From positions 19,819,001 through 19,883,000 of the forward strand of contig JBBMNZ010000007.1 in the NCBI GenBank assembly GCA_037954325.1: a DNA stretch of 64,000 nt, given 5' to 3'. Both the position numbers and the translations under genes were made by a program. The notes beneath the pieces were generated by a model. That model ran no database searches and had not been told where the DNA came from. It worked only from the letters and a program-made list of their open reading frames with translations. Source of the stretch: Fistularia commersonii (lineage: Eukaryota > Chordata > Actinopteri > Syngnathiformes > Fistulariidae). Positions 13,901 to 23,151 of this stretch are shown here, one piece after another (position 1 is the stretch's first letter; every line of letters begins with the position of its first letter).

Positions 13901-15676
13901 CCAATGGGGGATAGAATGTCTCTTCTTTTTATTGATTGCTTTTATTATTTTGGCCCTAAAATATTTTGTATTTTGACAAGGATAAAAGGGCGTTTTTTCT
14001 TCTCATTCTGAGAGGTGTTAAGTACTAGTGACACCAGCATTAAAATGCTTTCTTTTCACTTTTGCTTATTTTTAGAGACTTGCTGTTCATGTATTTGCAG
14101 CCATTTTTCTGCGTAACCTAATCATAAATATGCTAAATAGACTAGAAAAATATGTAGAAACCAGACAAGCAACAGATTATATTTTACAATTAGCTGTGTG
14201 AGTGAAGCGATCGAACTAAATTTGTCTGTTATTAGAGCTGTCAGACAATTGAAATCTTAATCACATGGCTGCTATGGAGGAATGAATGTATTATCTAACA
14301 TTGTTCACTATTCTATTAATTCATTAATTCGTCTAATAAGAATAAGAATAAGAATAAGAATAAGAATAAGAATAAGAATAAGAATAAGAATAAGAATAAG
14401 AATAAGAATAAGAATAAGAATAAGAATAAGAATAAGAATAAGAATAAGAATAAGAATAAGAATAAGAATAAGAATAAGAACAACTTTATTTATCCCGAAA
14501 CAATAATAGATAATTGTAGGAAATTGTATAAACAGTGAAAAAAGGGGGAGAATAAGAAATACAAATAATGTAGATAGTCTAGATAATGGTGTTCCTTTTA
14601 ACAGTTATATAGTAAATCATTTTAAAGCATATATATGTTTTCAATTCGGATCACCCTGTTATAATTTATTTTGACTGTTGGAATCAATAAATTAATTGTC
14701 TAAAATCTTAGTATTGCTGATAATAACAGTGAAAAAAATAAAGCATAGTTGAGTTGCATAGTAAAGTTGAATTTTAACTGTCAGAGTTATGTGTGATCAG
14801 TATTTTTATTCTGATAATGTTCTGGGGCCACAAACTCCCCAGCTTTTTGTCTTCATAATAATCTCTTCCTGATAAAAATCTTTCCTCCCATTATTTTTGT
14901 TGGTGGTGGTGTTAGTTCTAGCAATAGAAGTAGTGGTAAGGGGGTATTATATACATTAATATCTTCATCGTGATTTAAATGATTTCCCGGGTTTTTATTT
15001 ATATATGCACCATGTATTTTTTTAACTTTATATATATATATGTGTGTGTGTGTGTGCGTGTGTGTGTGTGTACCTGTATGACTATACACTGTATTTAAAG
15101 GTTTTCATGTTTAGTTTGCATTCATCGATTTGATTTATGACAAATGATAGTTAATATCAGTGGGTCCGGCAGCCTGCCCTCTGCTGGATGAAATGTACAC
15201 ATCCCTGTGGGTCTGAAAAGAGAATCGTATAATTTATTTGCTGTGTAGTAACATTTTGTGTTTGTGTATTGTGTGTCTTATCAGGACTGGTGTCAGTGTG
15301 GAGATAAAGCCAGAGCTGCAGAGAGTTCTCGAGTCAAGAAAACGAGATCAGCTGATGAGACAGAAGAAACAAGAGGAAGAAGCTCGAAGGAAGATTTCAC
15401 CCTTGGAGGCTGAGCTGAAGAAGAGACACCAGAAACTAGACGAGGTAACTTGCACGGACAAAAATGCACATAGACACATGCAGACACATACAGTCAGACA
15501 CACACACTGACACACAAACACACACACACACGTACATGTGCTCTGTGCTCCTTTTGCAGCTGGAGCTCCAGCAGGAAAGGCAGCAGCAGGAGATCCTTAG
15601 AGCTCCTGAATTTGTCAAAGTCAAGGAAAAGCTTAGACGGACGTCCTTCCAGGGTAAAGATGAGAAGGAGGTGTGA
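673..15676 (+). CDS. fam107b: FAM107-family (DUF1151) coiled-coil protein, five coding exons
   Basis: The coding sequence joins 673-696, 6603-6678, 13666-13870, 15285-15444 and 15560-15676. All junctions are GT-AG and the reading frame is kept, giving 193 residues plus TGA. Residues 73-97 contain the family block, including NPVKASKSHQELHRELL. Residues about 106-165 are a charged coiled coil (KPELQRVLESRKRDQ), followed by APEFVKVKEKLRRT. These match the vertebrate FAM107A/FAM107B family, known as actin-associated, stress- or growth-related factors found in cytoplasm and nucleus. The C-terminal block looks more like FAM107B, while PELQRVLE and the NPVKAS block look more like FAM107A, so the paralogue is uncertain. 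The first 60 or so residues are an extension absent from the short mammalian forms I recall. They begin MGASYGKK, which resembles an N-myristoylation signal. Family assignment is firm; paralogue and symbol are tentative. Confidence 0.8.
2505..2740 (+). mobile_element. Decayed Rex3/RTE-like LINE, 5' endonuclease-side fragment
   Basis: The sequence aligns by eye with the reverse complement of the larger copy at about 52370-52570. Both carry an AATGTCAC-type stretch followed by a run resembling GAGCCTGAGCT...GAGGTTGAGCG and a GGATCTG end. It is full of breaks and has no open endonuclease frame. It is in the same orientation as the piece at 3095-3900 and could be part of one copy split by about 350 bp. 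Confidence 0.55.
3095..3900 (+). mobile_element. Decayed Rex3/RTE-like LINE, endonuclease plus C-terminal RT remnants
   Basis: The region at 3220-3400 reads as a broken AP-endonuclease segment of the form VVCVYAPN...LLGDxxAH. A stretch at about 3636-3720 then resembles the KYLGV part of the reverse transcriptase, and 3720-3895 resembles the element's 3' coding end. The catalytic RT core is missing, so this is an internally deleted dead copy. The reverse ORF at 3567-3905 is a shadow of it. Confidence 0.55.
4120..4905 (+). mobile_element. RTE-like LINE reverse-transcriptase fragment
   Basis: Frame-broken translation shows REGQRELHCAFVDIERAYDK followed by VPREEL, then QGSALSP and ESPWIMMFADE, all reverse-transcriptase blocks. 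The catalytic YADD-type motif reads FADE, and stops interrupt most segments. A later part resembles the thumb region with LEVAEMKILR. It is a dead fragment in intron 1, in sense orientation. Confidence 0.75.
6603..6678 (+). CDS. fam107b: FAM107-like coding exon 2
   Basis: This 76-nt exon lies between a TCTCTCGTAG acceptor and a GTGAGT donor, phase 0 in and phase 1 out. It encodes KAYNIDQKRQPQNQQSVKNG and five more residues. The segment is basic, glutamine-rich and probably disordered. I do not recognise it from the short mammalian isoforms. Confidence 0.7.
7812..7915. repeat. (TTGA)n microsatellite
   Basis: Tandem GATT/TTGA units run almost without interruption for about 100 bp, with one GGTT and one ACTG variant. 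Confidence 0.95.
9336..9412 (+). repeat. Possible tRNA-like interspersed repeat scrap
   Basis: The stretch contains GAGGTTCGATTCTCG, close to a polymerase III B box, preceded by a GGCACGAGGCCG-like start. It resembles the common fish repeat that begins GGCGCGGTGGCGCAGTGG and continues to GGGTTCGATTCC. No intact tRNA cloverleaf can be folded by eye. Confidence 0.35.
11440..12255 (-). mobile_element. CR1/L2-type LINE, C-terminal RT and 3' UTR relic
   Basis: The reverse strand reads VVKAAEKIINTPL and later FTLLPSG, the typical post-RT segment of fish L2/Rex1-type LINEs. Further upstream in the element comes a DLTWSLN-like block and FLRRLKRFGMLPKILSNTY. Frameshifts and stops separate the blocks. 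The plus-strand left end is AT-rich with AAATAAAT units, consistent with an element 3' end. It is 5'-truncated and inactive. Confidence 0.65.
13180..13534. mobile_element. Tc1-like deletion derivative (MITE-like)
   Basis: Near-perfect inverted ends (CTGCTCAAAAAAATAAAGGG at the left and its reverse complement at the right) are flanked by TA, as expected of Tc1/mariner insertion. The 355-bp interior keeps only the subterminal non-coding parts of a common fish Tc1-like transposon; the transposase gene is absent. It would need a transposase in trans to move. Confidence 0.85.
13666..13870 (+). CDS. fam107b: FAM107-like coding exon 3
   Basis: The acceptor is CGTCCTGCAG and the donor GTAACA. The exon covers residues 34-102. 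Its second half, from PPPDYLEGDEDEDLIKPRKL onwards, is the start of the conserved FAM107 region, equivalent to the N-terminus of the short mammalian proteins. The exon is GC-rich compared with the AT-rich intron around it. Confidence 0.88.
14338..14479. repeat. (AATAAG)n hexanucleotide array
   Basis: About 24 uninterrupted AATAAG units run into AACTTTATTTATCCCG, a sequence seen again at 36926-36960 behind GATGA units. This suggests the array grew from the 3' tail of one interspersed repeat family. Confidence 0.93.
15031..15071. repeat. (TA)n(TG)n microsatellite
   Basis: TA dinucleotides run into TG dinucleotides for about 40 bp in intron 3. Confidence 0.9.
15285..15444 (+). CDS. fam107b: FAM107-like coding exon 4
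   Basis: The acceptor is GTCTTATCAG and the donor GTAACT. It covers residues 102-155, a highly charged helix (VLESRKRDQLMRQKKQEEEA) that forms the family coiled coil. The phase matches both neighbours. Confidence 0.88.
15560..15676 (+). CDS. fam107b: FAM107-like terminal coding exon 5
   Basis: The acceptor is CCTTTTGCAG. It encodes the end of the coiled coil, the family signature APEFVKVKEKLRRT and a C-terminus ending in KDEKEV, then TGA at 15674-15676. Confidence 0.88.
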   Translation: MELQQERQQQEILRAPEFVKVKEKLRRTSFQGKDEKEV

Positions 15677-17765
15677 AGATAGACAGCTGTCAAGAACAAA
15701 ATGAGGGCATTCCACAGTCTGGACTTTCTGAAGGACAGCGAGGACATGCCGAAGACACACTGATGACAAGATTCAGTAACGTTGAAGACCAGTGGAGGAC
15801 ATGCTGAGGAGATGTACAAAAGCTTTTGAAGGATTGCGTCGACATCATAATCAGGATGTGATTAAGAACATTCACATCTTCTTGAAGACATATTCGGGGC
15901 ATGTTATTGTACACCGAGGACAATATGGATGTCTTCAAGAGATATCGACGACAGAGTAAGAAGCTTCCAGTGACAAGTTGGAGACCACGGGAACGTTGAA
16001 AAAAAGTTGAAAGCAGGTTGTCCAGATAGCGAGTCCCAAGGCAATAAACAATCTGAACTCTGCGAAAAGGACGTTTGGGAAAACAAGCAGACAGAGAAAC
16101 ATCCAGAGATTTGTGGGCTTGGACTGTGCAATGTGTCATAATTGTTACAACAACCCAACCAGATGGTTGACTTATTCTTAACCATCAATTAGAGGCAAAG
16201 AGGTTGCTCATCTTTCACAGAGATATAAAATGCATAGAACATTCTGTTCAGATCTATGTGACTTTTACCATATTGAAAAGACAGATGTGTTTGTGCCTTG
16301 CTTTCATTTTGCAAAGGGGCTATGATATATATCAACATGTTATGAAAAAGTTGTCAATGCTTCATTGATGTGTTATTGACTTGCTAATAATGTATCAAGA
16401 ATCATGTATGCTCAACTTGGATGGGAACAAAAACATGATTAAGCAAGCTTCCTTGCGATGCGCAGAACACTCCCCTATCTGTTTACTAAAAAATGAACGA
16501 AAATAACATTTAGTGATGAAGTGGATGGAATTTTGCCACTCAGCAAAATTTATCCCAGATTTTTACAAGGGCTAACAGGATGCAGGAGCTCCAGGCAAAA
16601 GAAATTGATTGGTTGAAACATTTTTTTTCGTGATCAAAAATATGAATATAAAATATATCACTGTAGAAATGTTACAGTTTGTGAAATTGATTGTTATAGC
16701 ATTTTCAATTTTGTAAACTTTCATCCAATGCAATACCGATTTATGACTAACACTGGTAGGATGATACTATAAAATAAAATTAAAACAGAAATATTTTATT
16801 TCACTGATTCATATTAATTTGATTAGAAAGTGGTCAATTATTAAGATATAATTACAACACACAGAAGCTGTAATAAGATTTCACATAACACGCAAGATAC
16901 AGGATTGTTCTGTTAGAGTTTAAATTACAATTGGATGTATTTTTTTATGAAAAGATTATTTTATTTCATGCATGAAATGCATGTTACATCATACTACCAA
17001 AGGTGTGGACTAACTTCACGCGGGTATCAGCCTTACGACTCCAAGTCCGAAATGTAAAATTTAATTCTTCCATAAAATGTGTCAATAAAAATTTTTCTAA
17101 AGAAATACAGGTTGTTTTTTTTTCAATTTATTGTTTTGCATGAGTAAAGATTTTAAAATGAAGATTCAAGCCACAAAAGAAAAAAAAGGACTTTAACTGT
17201 AAGCTGATGATTATGACCAGAAAATGTTTCTAGTGGTTACAACATACACTTTCGAAAAAGTATGTGGAGTTTTATTCATAATTCAGGTAAAATTTACACA
17301 AAAAAGAAAGATCATCTGACAATGAATTTAAAAGCATGACTTTTCATCTGGTAATATAGAAATCACTTAATCATTTCTTATTTGTACAGTGCAGACATTT
17401 TTTAAACAAGTTGTTTGCACAAAATATTTCTAATGTTCTTAGAAAGAGGGCAACTCATTCTTCAAGATGGACTTTCAAGTTTTTTTTGGAATACAGGACA
17501 TTTGTTTTAAACTAAATGAGTGTGTTATTGTTCAGTGGATCACAAGGTCGTTGATACAACAATATGTGAAGACAATAAAGAGAAGTCATGTTTTACTGCC
17601 GGATCTCCACATTTATGCACTTTAGACTTTGGCTTGAACTGTTGAGGATTCACAATGCAGTCTTTTTTAAGTGATTATTAACAGGATGTGAGTCACGACT
17701 GGCTGAAACTGAAACCTGTGCCAAACTGTTGCCGTGGAGACAATAAACGCACTAATCGTGTTGTG
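15677..17765 (+). other. fam107b: Probable 3' UTR of the FAM107-like gene
   Basis: After the TGA the sequence has no splice-bounded ORF. AATAAA hexamers occur at 16773, 17084, 17574 and 17742. The ORFs called on the reverse strand at 15690-16188 have no recognisable content. The UTR length is inferred from the poly(A) signals only. Confidence 0.5.
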
Positions 17766-17800
17766 TGCGGTTTCCTTGTTTGTGTTGTTTTGGGGTTTGG
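17742..17800 (+). terminator. fam107b: Candidate poly(A) signal with GT-rich downstream element
   Basis: AATAAA at 17742-17747 is followed 15-60 bp later by GTGTTGTGTGCGG and TTTGTGTTGTTTTGGGG, a classical cleavage arrangement. An alternative signal at 17574 lacks such a clear GT-rich follow-up. Confidence 0.5.
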
Positions 17801-17939
17801 GGGTCCACTGAACCAGCTGGTGGTCATAGGCAGACATGCATATCAATCCAGGGCAAATAATTGTTTGGTACATTTGAATGGAAACAACAACAACAATAGC
17901 AAGCATTTGCTTTTAGAATCTTCTTTTCCCTCCATTGGT

Positions 17940-18462
17940 TTCTCAACTTGATGGTCGCCGCGGTGAATCAACCTCCTTCATCTCATCCTACTCTCTGTAT
18001 CCTCTTCTCTCACATCAGTTAACTTCATGCCCTCTTTCATTGCATCCATAAATATTCTCTTTTCTCTTCCTCTAGGTCTCCTGCCTGGCAGTTCCAACCC
18101 CAGCATTCTTCTACACATATATTCACTATCCCTCCTCCGTACATGACCAAAGCATCTCAGCCTGGCCTCTTTGACCTTATCTCCAAAATATCTAATGTGC
18201 TGTCCCTCTATTAGACTCATTCCTGATCCTATCCATTCTCATCATTTTCAACCTCCAACTCTGCTTCCTCTATTTTCCTCAATGTCACTGAGTCTAAACC
18301 ATACATCACTGGTGTCACCACTGTACCGTACACCTTTTCTTTCATTCTGATAGATACCCTTTTATCACACATGATCATGTGTGATAAAAGACACTTCTCT
18401 CCAACCGTTCCAACCTGCTTGAAGCCGTTTCTTCACCTCTTTTCCACACTCTCCTTTTTGAA
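17940..18462 (-). mobile_element. RTE-like LINE, 5'-truncated 3' part
   Basis: The reverse strand reads EARLRCFGHVRRRDSEYMCR followed by MLGLELPGRRPRGREKR, the C-terminal tail of the same RTE-like LINE seen at 61823-62105. The 3' end begins at the TGGTCGCCGCGGTGAATC-like sequence. It contains a 30-bp perfect palindrome at 18360-18389. Confidence 0.75.
18360..18389. repeat. Perfect 30-bp palindrome
   Basis: TTTTATCACACATGA at 18360-18374 is followed directly by its exact reverse complement at 18375-18389. It lies where the RTE-like frame would read VMCDKR, so it looks like a small local inverted duplication. Confidence 0.9.
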
Positions 18463-18785
18463 TGGAATTTTGAACATATGACAACTAGCTCTTACAAAAA
18501 CCTGACAAGAAAACACAAAAAAAAATTCTCTTAATGATTTTTCACATTTTTTTATGTTTGCTTTGCGTCTAATCCCAGACAGCACAGGAATAAGGCTGTC
18601 TGGGATAATTTAATTTTAAATGGGCATGAGAAGCCGACTGACCATTGAATGTATAACTCGACCAAATCTATTTTTATAGAAATATGTTTACAACATACAA
18701 TCCCTTCTTTTCTTATTCTGATACTGTTGTATTATTTGGTTGTTTGTTCTATCAAAAAATTTTAAGTAAGTTTGAAGTAAGCTCC

Positions 18786-18825
18786 AGAGGAGCTGGACCC
18801 ACCACATGGTCCGGCTCCTCTGGGG
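18786..18825. repeat. Inverted repeat beside the Tc1-like relic
   Basis: AGAGGAGCTGGACC at 18786-18799 and GGTCCGGCTCCTCT at 18808-18821 are inverted copies (13 of 14). The right arm with its GGGGGGAC follow-up matches a stretch common to the Rex3-like copies (for example near 20293), so a LINE scrap may be fused to the Tc1 relic here. Confidence 0.55.
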
Positions 18826-18829
18826 GGAC

Positions 18830-19525
18830 TCATCCTTCTTCTTCCTCCAAACACGGCGAGTAGAGTATAGACCAAAAAGCTCTATTATCGTCTCATCAGC
18901 CCACGTGACGATCTTCCATTCCTCCTCTGGATCATCCAGATGGTCATTGGCAAACTTCAGGCGAGCCTGGACATGTGCTGGCTTGAACAGGGGGAGGATT
19001 TTAATCCACGACGGCATGGTGCGTTTAGTTTTCTTTCAGACTGTGGTCCCAGCTCTCCTCAGGTCATTGACCAGCTCCAGCCATGTAGTTCTGGGTTGAT
19101 CCTTCACATTCCTGATGATCATTGATGCCCCACAAGGCAAGATCTTGCCTGGAGCCCCATAAGGGAGACTGACCATCATTTTAAACTTCTTCCATTTTCT
19201 AATTATTATGCCAGTGGTTGTTGCCTTCTCACCAAGCTGCTTGCCTATTGTCCTGTAGCCCATTCCAGCTTTGTGCAGGTCTACAATTATAAACCTGATG
19301 TCCTTACACAGCTCTCTGGTCTTGACAATTTTGGAGAAGTTTGTGTGATTGAGTGTGTGGACAGGTGTCTTTTATACAGGTAAGGAGTTCAAACTGGTGC
19401 AGTTAATGCAGGTGATGAGTGGAGAACAGGTCTGTGAGAGCCGCAATTCTTACTGGTTGGTAGGTGATCAAATACTTGTGTCATGCAATAAAAAGCAAAT
19501 TGATTATTGAAAATTTAAATATCCC
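18830..19525 (-). mobile_element. Tc1-like transposase relic
   Basis: The reverse strand reads HVQARLKFANDHLDDPEEEW and WADETIIELFG, the segment around the first catalytic aspartate of Tc1 transposases. Upstream come MGYRTIGKQLGEKATTTG, from the DNA-binding region, and a non-coding left part ending near GATCAAATACTTG, typical of the element's terminal region. The DDE C-terminal half is missing and stops separate the blocks. Confidence 0.8.
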
Positions 19526-19554
19526 CTCTAGGGACCTGGAGATGGGTGGGTAAA

Positions 19555-19735
19555 CTGAACTGTTGTTGGATGCATAGCCACAAACAACAGTCACAACCCA
19601 GCTCCCCACCGGAAGGCAGAGGGAGGCTACCCTCTCATCACCGGGTTGGACCCCAATGTACAGGTGCTGGGTCGCGGGGCAATCAATATGCCCACACCTG
19701 CCCGATGCCTCTCACCGGGGTCAACTCCAGAGTAA
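19555..19735 (-). mobile_element. Rex3-like LINE endonuclease fragment
   Basis: Nearly colinear with 52145-52320 of the large Rex3-like copy: both contain GGCAGAGGGAGGCTACCCTC and a CAATCAATATGCC stretch. It is only about 180 bp, without ends. Confidence 0.7.
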
Positions 19736-19739
19736 AAAA

Positions 19740-20199
19740 CATATGGCTGTCATGTAAATTGATATTAGTTCAGAATTGTGAAATCCATCTGGATGTGATT
19801 GTTCCTCCAGGTATGATTACTTGTCCCTGAGTCCAATAGGCACCCAATAGGTGTGATTGACCCCTTTGCCTTTGGCTGCATCTCCTTGGTGAAACTGGTG
19901 AAATTGAGACCCACTGGGTTTGATTGGATCCTCAGATTGAGATTAGCCCTTGTTTTCTGATTGGCACCTTTCTTGTTTTAATTGAATCCTCTGGATGTGT
20001 TTGCATCCTCAGGATGCAATTGATCCTTTTGTCCAATGGGCTTCCTCTTGGTATGATTGATCCCTCTGTACATGAGTCAGGCTGCTGTAAGCAATTAATT
20101 TCTTAGGGGTGTGTTTGGATGTTCTAGGTGTGACTTAATCCTTTCGGATTTGACTAGTTCGAATAGATCCCACTGCATGTGATGAAAGAAGCCTTGTAA
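19740..20199. other. Intergenic stretch with imperfect TTGATCC-like repetition
   Basis: Loose, irregular recurrences of a TTGATCCTC/TTGGATCCTC-like motif occur every 40-60 bp between about 19790 and 20170, suggesting a very degenerate tandem array. No gene is seen. Confidence 0.4.
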
Positions 20200-20475
20200 A
20201 ACTATCCATCCATCTTCCCCGGCTTGTCCAGACTCTAGTCGCAGAGGTAGCAGACTGAGCAGTGAGGCCCCGACTTCCCTCTCCCCCGTCACATGGTCCA
20301 GCTCCTCTGGGGGGACCCCAAGGTATTCCTCCAGGCCTCCAGGCCAGCCTGGAGAGATAGTCTCTTCAGTGTGTCCTGGGTCTTCCACGTGGTAAATGGG
20401 TAAAGACCCGGCCACCAGGTGCTCACTGCCGAGCCCTGTCCCCCGGGCCAGGCTCCAGGGGGAATTGAAATATAT
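20200..20475 (-). mobile_element. Rex3-like LINE, internally deleted copy
   Basis: The left part matches the 3' end of the family (CCATCCATC tail side, then CAGCTCCTCTGGGGGGACCC). The right part (GGCCACCAGGTGCTC...CCAGGCTCCAGGG) matches the 5' side seen near 52600-52640. The coding middle is gone. A TA array abuts the right end. Confidence 0.7.
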
Positions 20476-20488
20476 ATGTATATATATG

Positions 20489-20552
<64 letters not shown>
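20470..20552. repeat. (TA)n microsatellite
   Basis: An almost pure TA tract of about 80 bp with a few TG variants at its left end. Spurious YIYIYI ORFs on both strands come from it. Confidence 0.95.
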
Positions 20553-20555
<3 letters not shown>

Positions 20556-20570
20556 GCGGCTTGCGATACT

Positions 20571-20578
20571 GTTTATAG
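20571..20578. repeat. hAT target-site duplication, left
   Basis: GTTTATAG here pairs with GTTTAGAG at 22338-22345 (7 of 8). The 8-bp length is the hAT hallmark. Confidence 0.7.
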
Positions 20579-20665
20579 CAGTGTTTCCCAACCACTGTGC
20601 CACGAGAGATCATCAGGTGTTCCATGGAAAAATGGCCACTTTCACCTGATTGATCCAAAATTTTT

Positions 20666-21532
20666 TTATTAATCAATGGTTTGCACCTTGTGCTGAATGG
20701 TGTGTATTTACTCTCATGAAGTCTTCTTTTTATGGCAGACTTGGATACTGATATGCCTACTTCCTGGAGAGAGTTTTTCACTTGAGTGGATGATGTTGTG
20801 AAGGGTTTTTTACAATAATTCATAATCATAATTTATCCTTTATCAATTCCCATGGGGAAATTTTCTCTCTGCAATTAACCCATCATGGATGAACTATGAG
20901 CAGTAGACTGCAGTCCACCAGTGCCAGGGGAGCAGTCAGGGATTCAGTGTCTCGCTCAACAACACTTCGACACACTAGAAGGAGCAGGGAATCGAACCAG
21001 GAAAGACGATTGCTCTACCTGCGATCATCCACCACTGTTGTCTTCGGTGGATATTCAGGCCTTTTTGAGTTTTCAAGCTCAACAGGGCACTCTTTTGTTC
21101 TCAGAATGCACCAAACTGTTGATTTGGCCACTCCTAACATTTCTTCTTTTTTTCAGCCTCAGGATGGTCCGTTTCACCTCCATCGAGAGCTCCTTTGACC
21201 GCATGTTATGTGTTCACAGCGACAGCTTCCAAATCCAAACGTCACACCTGGAATCAACTCCAGACCTTTTATTTGCTTCATTGTTAACAGGTTGCCGAGG
21301 GAAGAACCCATGGAGCCTTGTTATTTTTATTTTCGCAGCCTTCTGAGTCAATTGTCCAATTACTTTTGGTCCCTTGAAAAAGAAGCAGCTCTAACAGCAG
21401 CTGCAGACTCTTATAGCTGAGAGTGCACTTTAAGCCAATATTGATTATATAATTGTAATTTGAATGTTTTTTTTACACACAGCTAAAATAACAAAACTTG
21501 TGTCACTGTCCAAATATTTCTGGGCCTAACTG
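20666..21532 (-). mobile_element. Tc1-like 5' half nested in the hAT element
   Basis: On the reverse strand the element begins at 21532 with CAGTTAGGCCCAGAAATATT (a familiar fish Tc1-like end) next to TA. It continues into MRSKELSMEVKRTILRLKK-like coding at about 21202-21140, and after an interruption reads PFTTSSTQVKNSLQEVGISV then KSAIKRRLHESKY. The catalytic half and the other terminal repeat are missing. Confidence 0.75.
20835..21035. mobile_element. Unclassified repeat inserted in the Tc1-like relic
   Basis: The Tc1-like coding sequence is interrupted here by about 200 bp containing CCATGGGGAAATTTTCTCTC, an AGCAGTCAGGGATTCAGTG stretch and GGGAATCGAACCAGG. This resembles a common fish interspersed repeat (TTTATTGTCC...CTTGCTCAAGGGCACTTC...GGGAATCGAACC) of a class I cannot name. 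Confidence 0.5.
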
Positions 21533-22337
21533 TAAATGTTCTTCCACCAGATGGTAACAGGTAGTAAATGAACCTGTGTATCTACCTGCTGCTGCTCAAA
21601 CAGCAGAGTAATTAGTGACGCTTCAAGAGTGACAGCGGCAGTGACACACGACGGACAAATGTGTTAAAAGAAAAAGTATTCAATCAGGACCCTCTGGTTC
21701 TGAAGAACATTCTGACCCAGATGATGGCCCAAGTATGAGTAGTGGTCAGAAGAAAATCAAAAAGGTGAGCTCAAGACAATACAATGAAAGTTACATAGAG
21801 TTTCATTTTTACTGGGGAACCAACCAACCGATTCCATAATGCCTGTTGTGCGGAGAAAAGCTGTCCAACAGTGCCGTGATTCCAGGGAAGCTTAAATGCC
21901 ATCTCCAAACTAAACACCCTTCACTGCAAGTTAAGAACACAGACCATTTTGTTCATCTGTGTAAACAGACTGAGAAACAGGTAGCGTTGTTGAAGAAAAC
22001 CACCAAGACTAAATCCAAACAGCCACACTCTGTGGCAGAGACATTAATACTACCTGCCTGTAAAATCACTGTAGAAGAAATGCTCGGCCCTGGCGCTGCT
22101 AAAGAAATAGCCCAAATCTAGCTCTCAAATAATACCATTTCTAGACGTATTGATTGAAAAGAGTGTTCTGGAAAAAATGCACATCGGTGGGAAATTTGCA
22201 TTGCAACCCGACGGATCTATGGATAGTAGATATATTAGATTTCATTCTGAAAAGTCAATTGAGACTACGCTTTCATTGTATTTCCTTTTCTAATGTAAAA
22301 ATGGGTGCTGTGGCTCAAAAAAGATTAGGACATACTG

Positions 22338-22545
22338 GTTTAGAGGAAAGTTCAGAGTTCTGAGACTTCCTCCTGGCTGTGAATATGTTTTGGGATGAGA
22401 GGGAGTGAGGGGGCAGAGGGGGCAGGGTGTGAGGAGAGAGAGCACCAGAGGCGGAGAAGATTTAGTGGAGCTGCTGTTGAATAACTGTTATAATTGTTCT
22501 TATAAAGATAAGATTTGTTAACCAGCAAATTGTCATCTTTGGGCA
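22338..22545 (+). repeat. LTR-like direct repeat, left copy
   Basis: It shares GTTTAGAGGAAA, GGCTGTGAATRTGTTTTGGG, GGAGAAGATT and an ATAAGRTTTGT...CAGCAAA end with 23992-24155. The left copy has an extra G-rich insertion of about 50 bp. Its start coincides with the hAT target duplication, so its true left boundary is unclear. Confidence 0.65.
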
Positions 22546-22995
22546 CGTCCACTAGGGCATTACAGAAGTAAAACATCGGGGTTTAACCTGCCAAACTCCG
22601 CAGGTGCCCCTCAGCCCTGAAACCAGACCAAAGACTGCTTTCTGCAAAGGATTATGGCAGTTTCGAGTCCTCTGTTTCAGCCTGTGCAATGCCGAAGCCA
22701 CGTTCACTCAACTGAGGGAGAACGTGCTGGCTGACATCCCCCAAAAGGAATGCCTGCTCTACTTGGATGACATACTGGTCCACGGGAGCTCCATCAATAC
22801 AGCTCTGGGGGCCCTCCAGTGGGCCCCCGAGTGGGGGTTCTACAGTAGATATTGGCGGCTGGTCTGAAACTGCACCCCGACAAGTGCTGCTTCATGAGAA
22901 AAGAGCTGGAGTTTCTGGGGCACAGGGTTGGGGGAGTAGACATTAGCACGTTGGAGGAGCAGGTGCAGGCAGTGAAAGACTGGCCGGTCGAGTAC

Positions 22996-23151
22996 AGTTT
23001 GAAAAAATCCGCACACCAAAAGTTCTTCAAAAAGAAAGACGATTCATTTTTATAACACAAAGAACTCATTCTTGCATGACATTTGGACCAAACATAGGCT
23101 CTTCCTCAGATTCTTATCGGAGCACTTTCGGTATGTGGATTTTTTCAAACT
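22996..23151. mobile_element. Small insertion with inverted ends inside the Gypsy pol
   Basis: AGTTTGAAAAAATCCGCAC at 22996 and GTGGATTTTTTCAAACT at 23135-23151 are inverted copies, enclosing about 156 bp that interrupts the pol frame. A run reading CTGAGGAAGAGCCTATGT on the reverse strand faintly resembles Penelope-like element ends, but I cannot classify it. Foreign sequence seems to go on to about 23268. Confidence 0.5.

Larger units (their letters stand above)
13871..15284 (+). other. fam107b: Intron 3 of the FAM107-like gene
   Basis: The intron contains the AATAAG hexanucleotide array, an adjoining TTTATTTATCCCGAAA repeat end and a TA/TG microsatellite (15031-15071). The rest is AT-rich with no exon seen. 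Confidence 0.6.
20579..22337 (+). mobile_element. hAT transposon relic with nested insertions
   Basis: The left end CAGTGTTTCCCAACC and a right end related to its reverse complement (GATTAGGACATACTG) are flanked by an 8-bp duplication. The element resumes after a nested Tc1-like insertion. At 21838-22240 it encodes a BED-type N-terminus (CxxC, then KLKCHLQTKHPSL) and SVAETLILPACK and MHIGGKFALQ, resembling the start of ZBED5-type hAT transposases. Most of the catalytic domain is absent and stops are present, so it is inactive. Confidence 0.75.

Noticed and set aside
20095..20829. A 244-residue reverse ORF
   Set aside because: It is a chimera: Tc1-like transposase start, a TA microsatellite and Rex3-like LINE sequence read through by chance.
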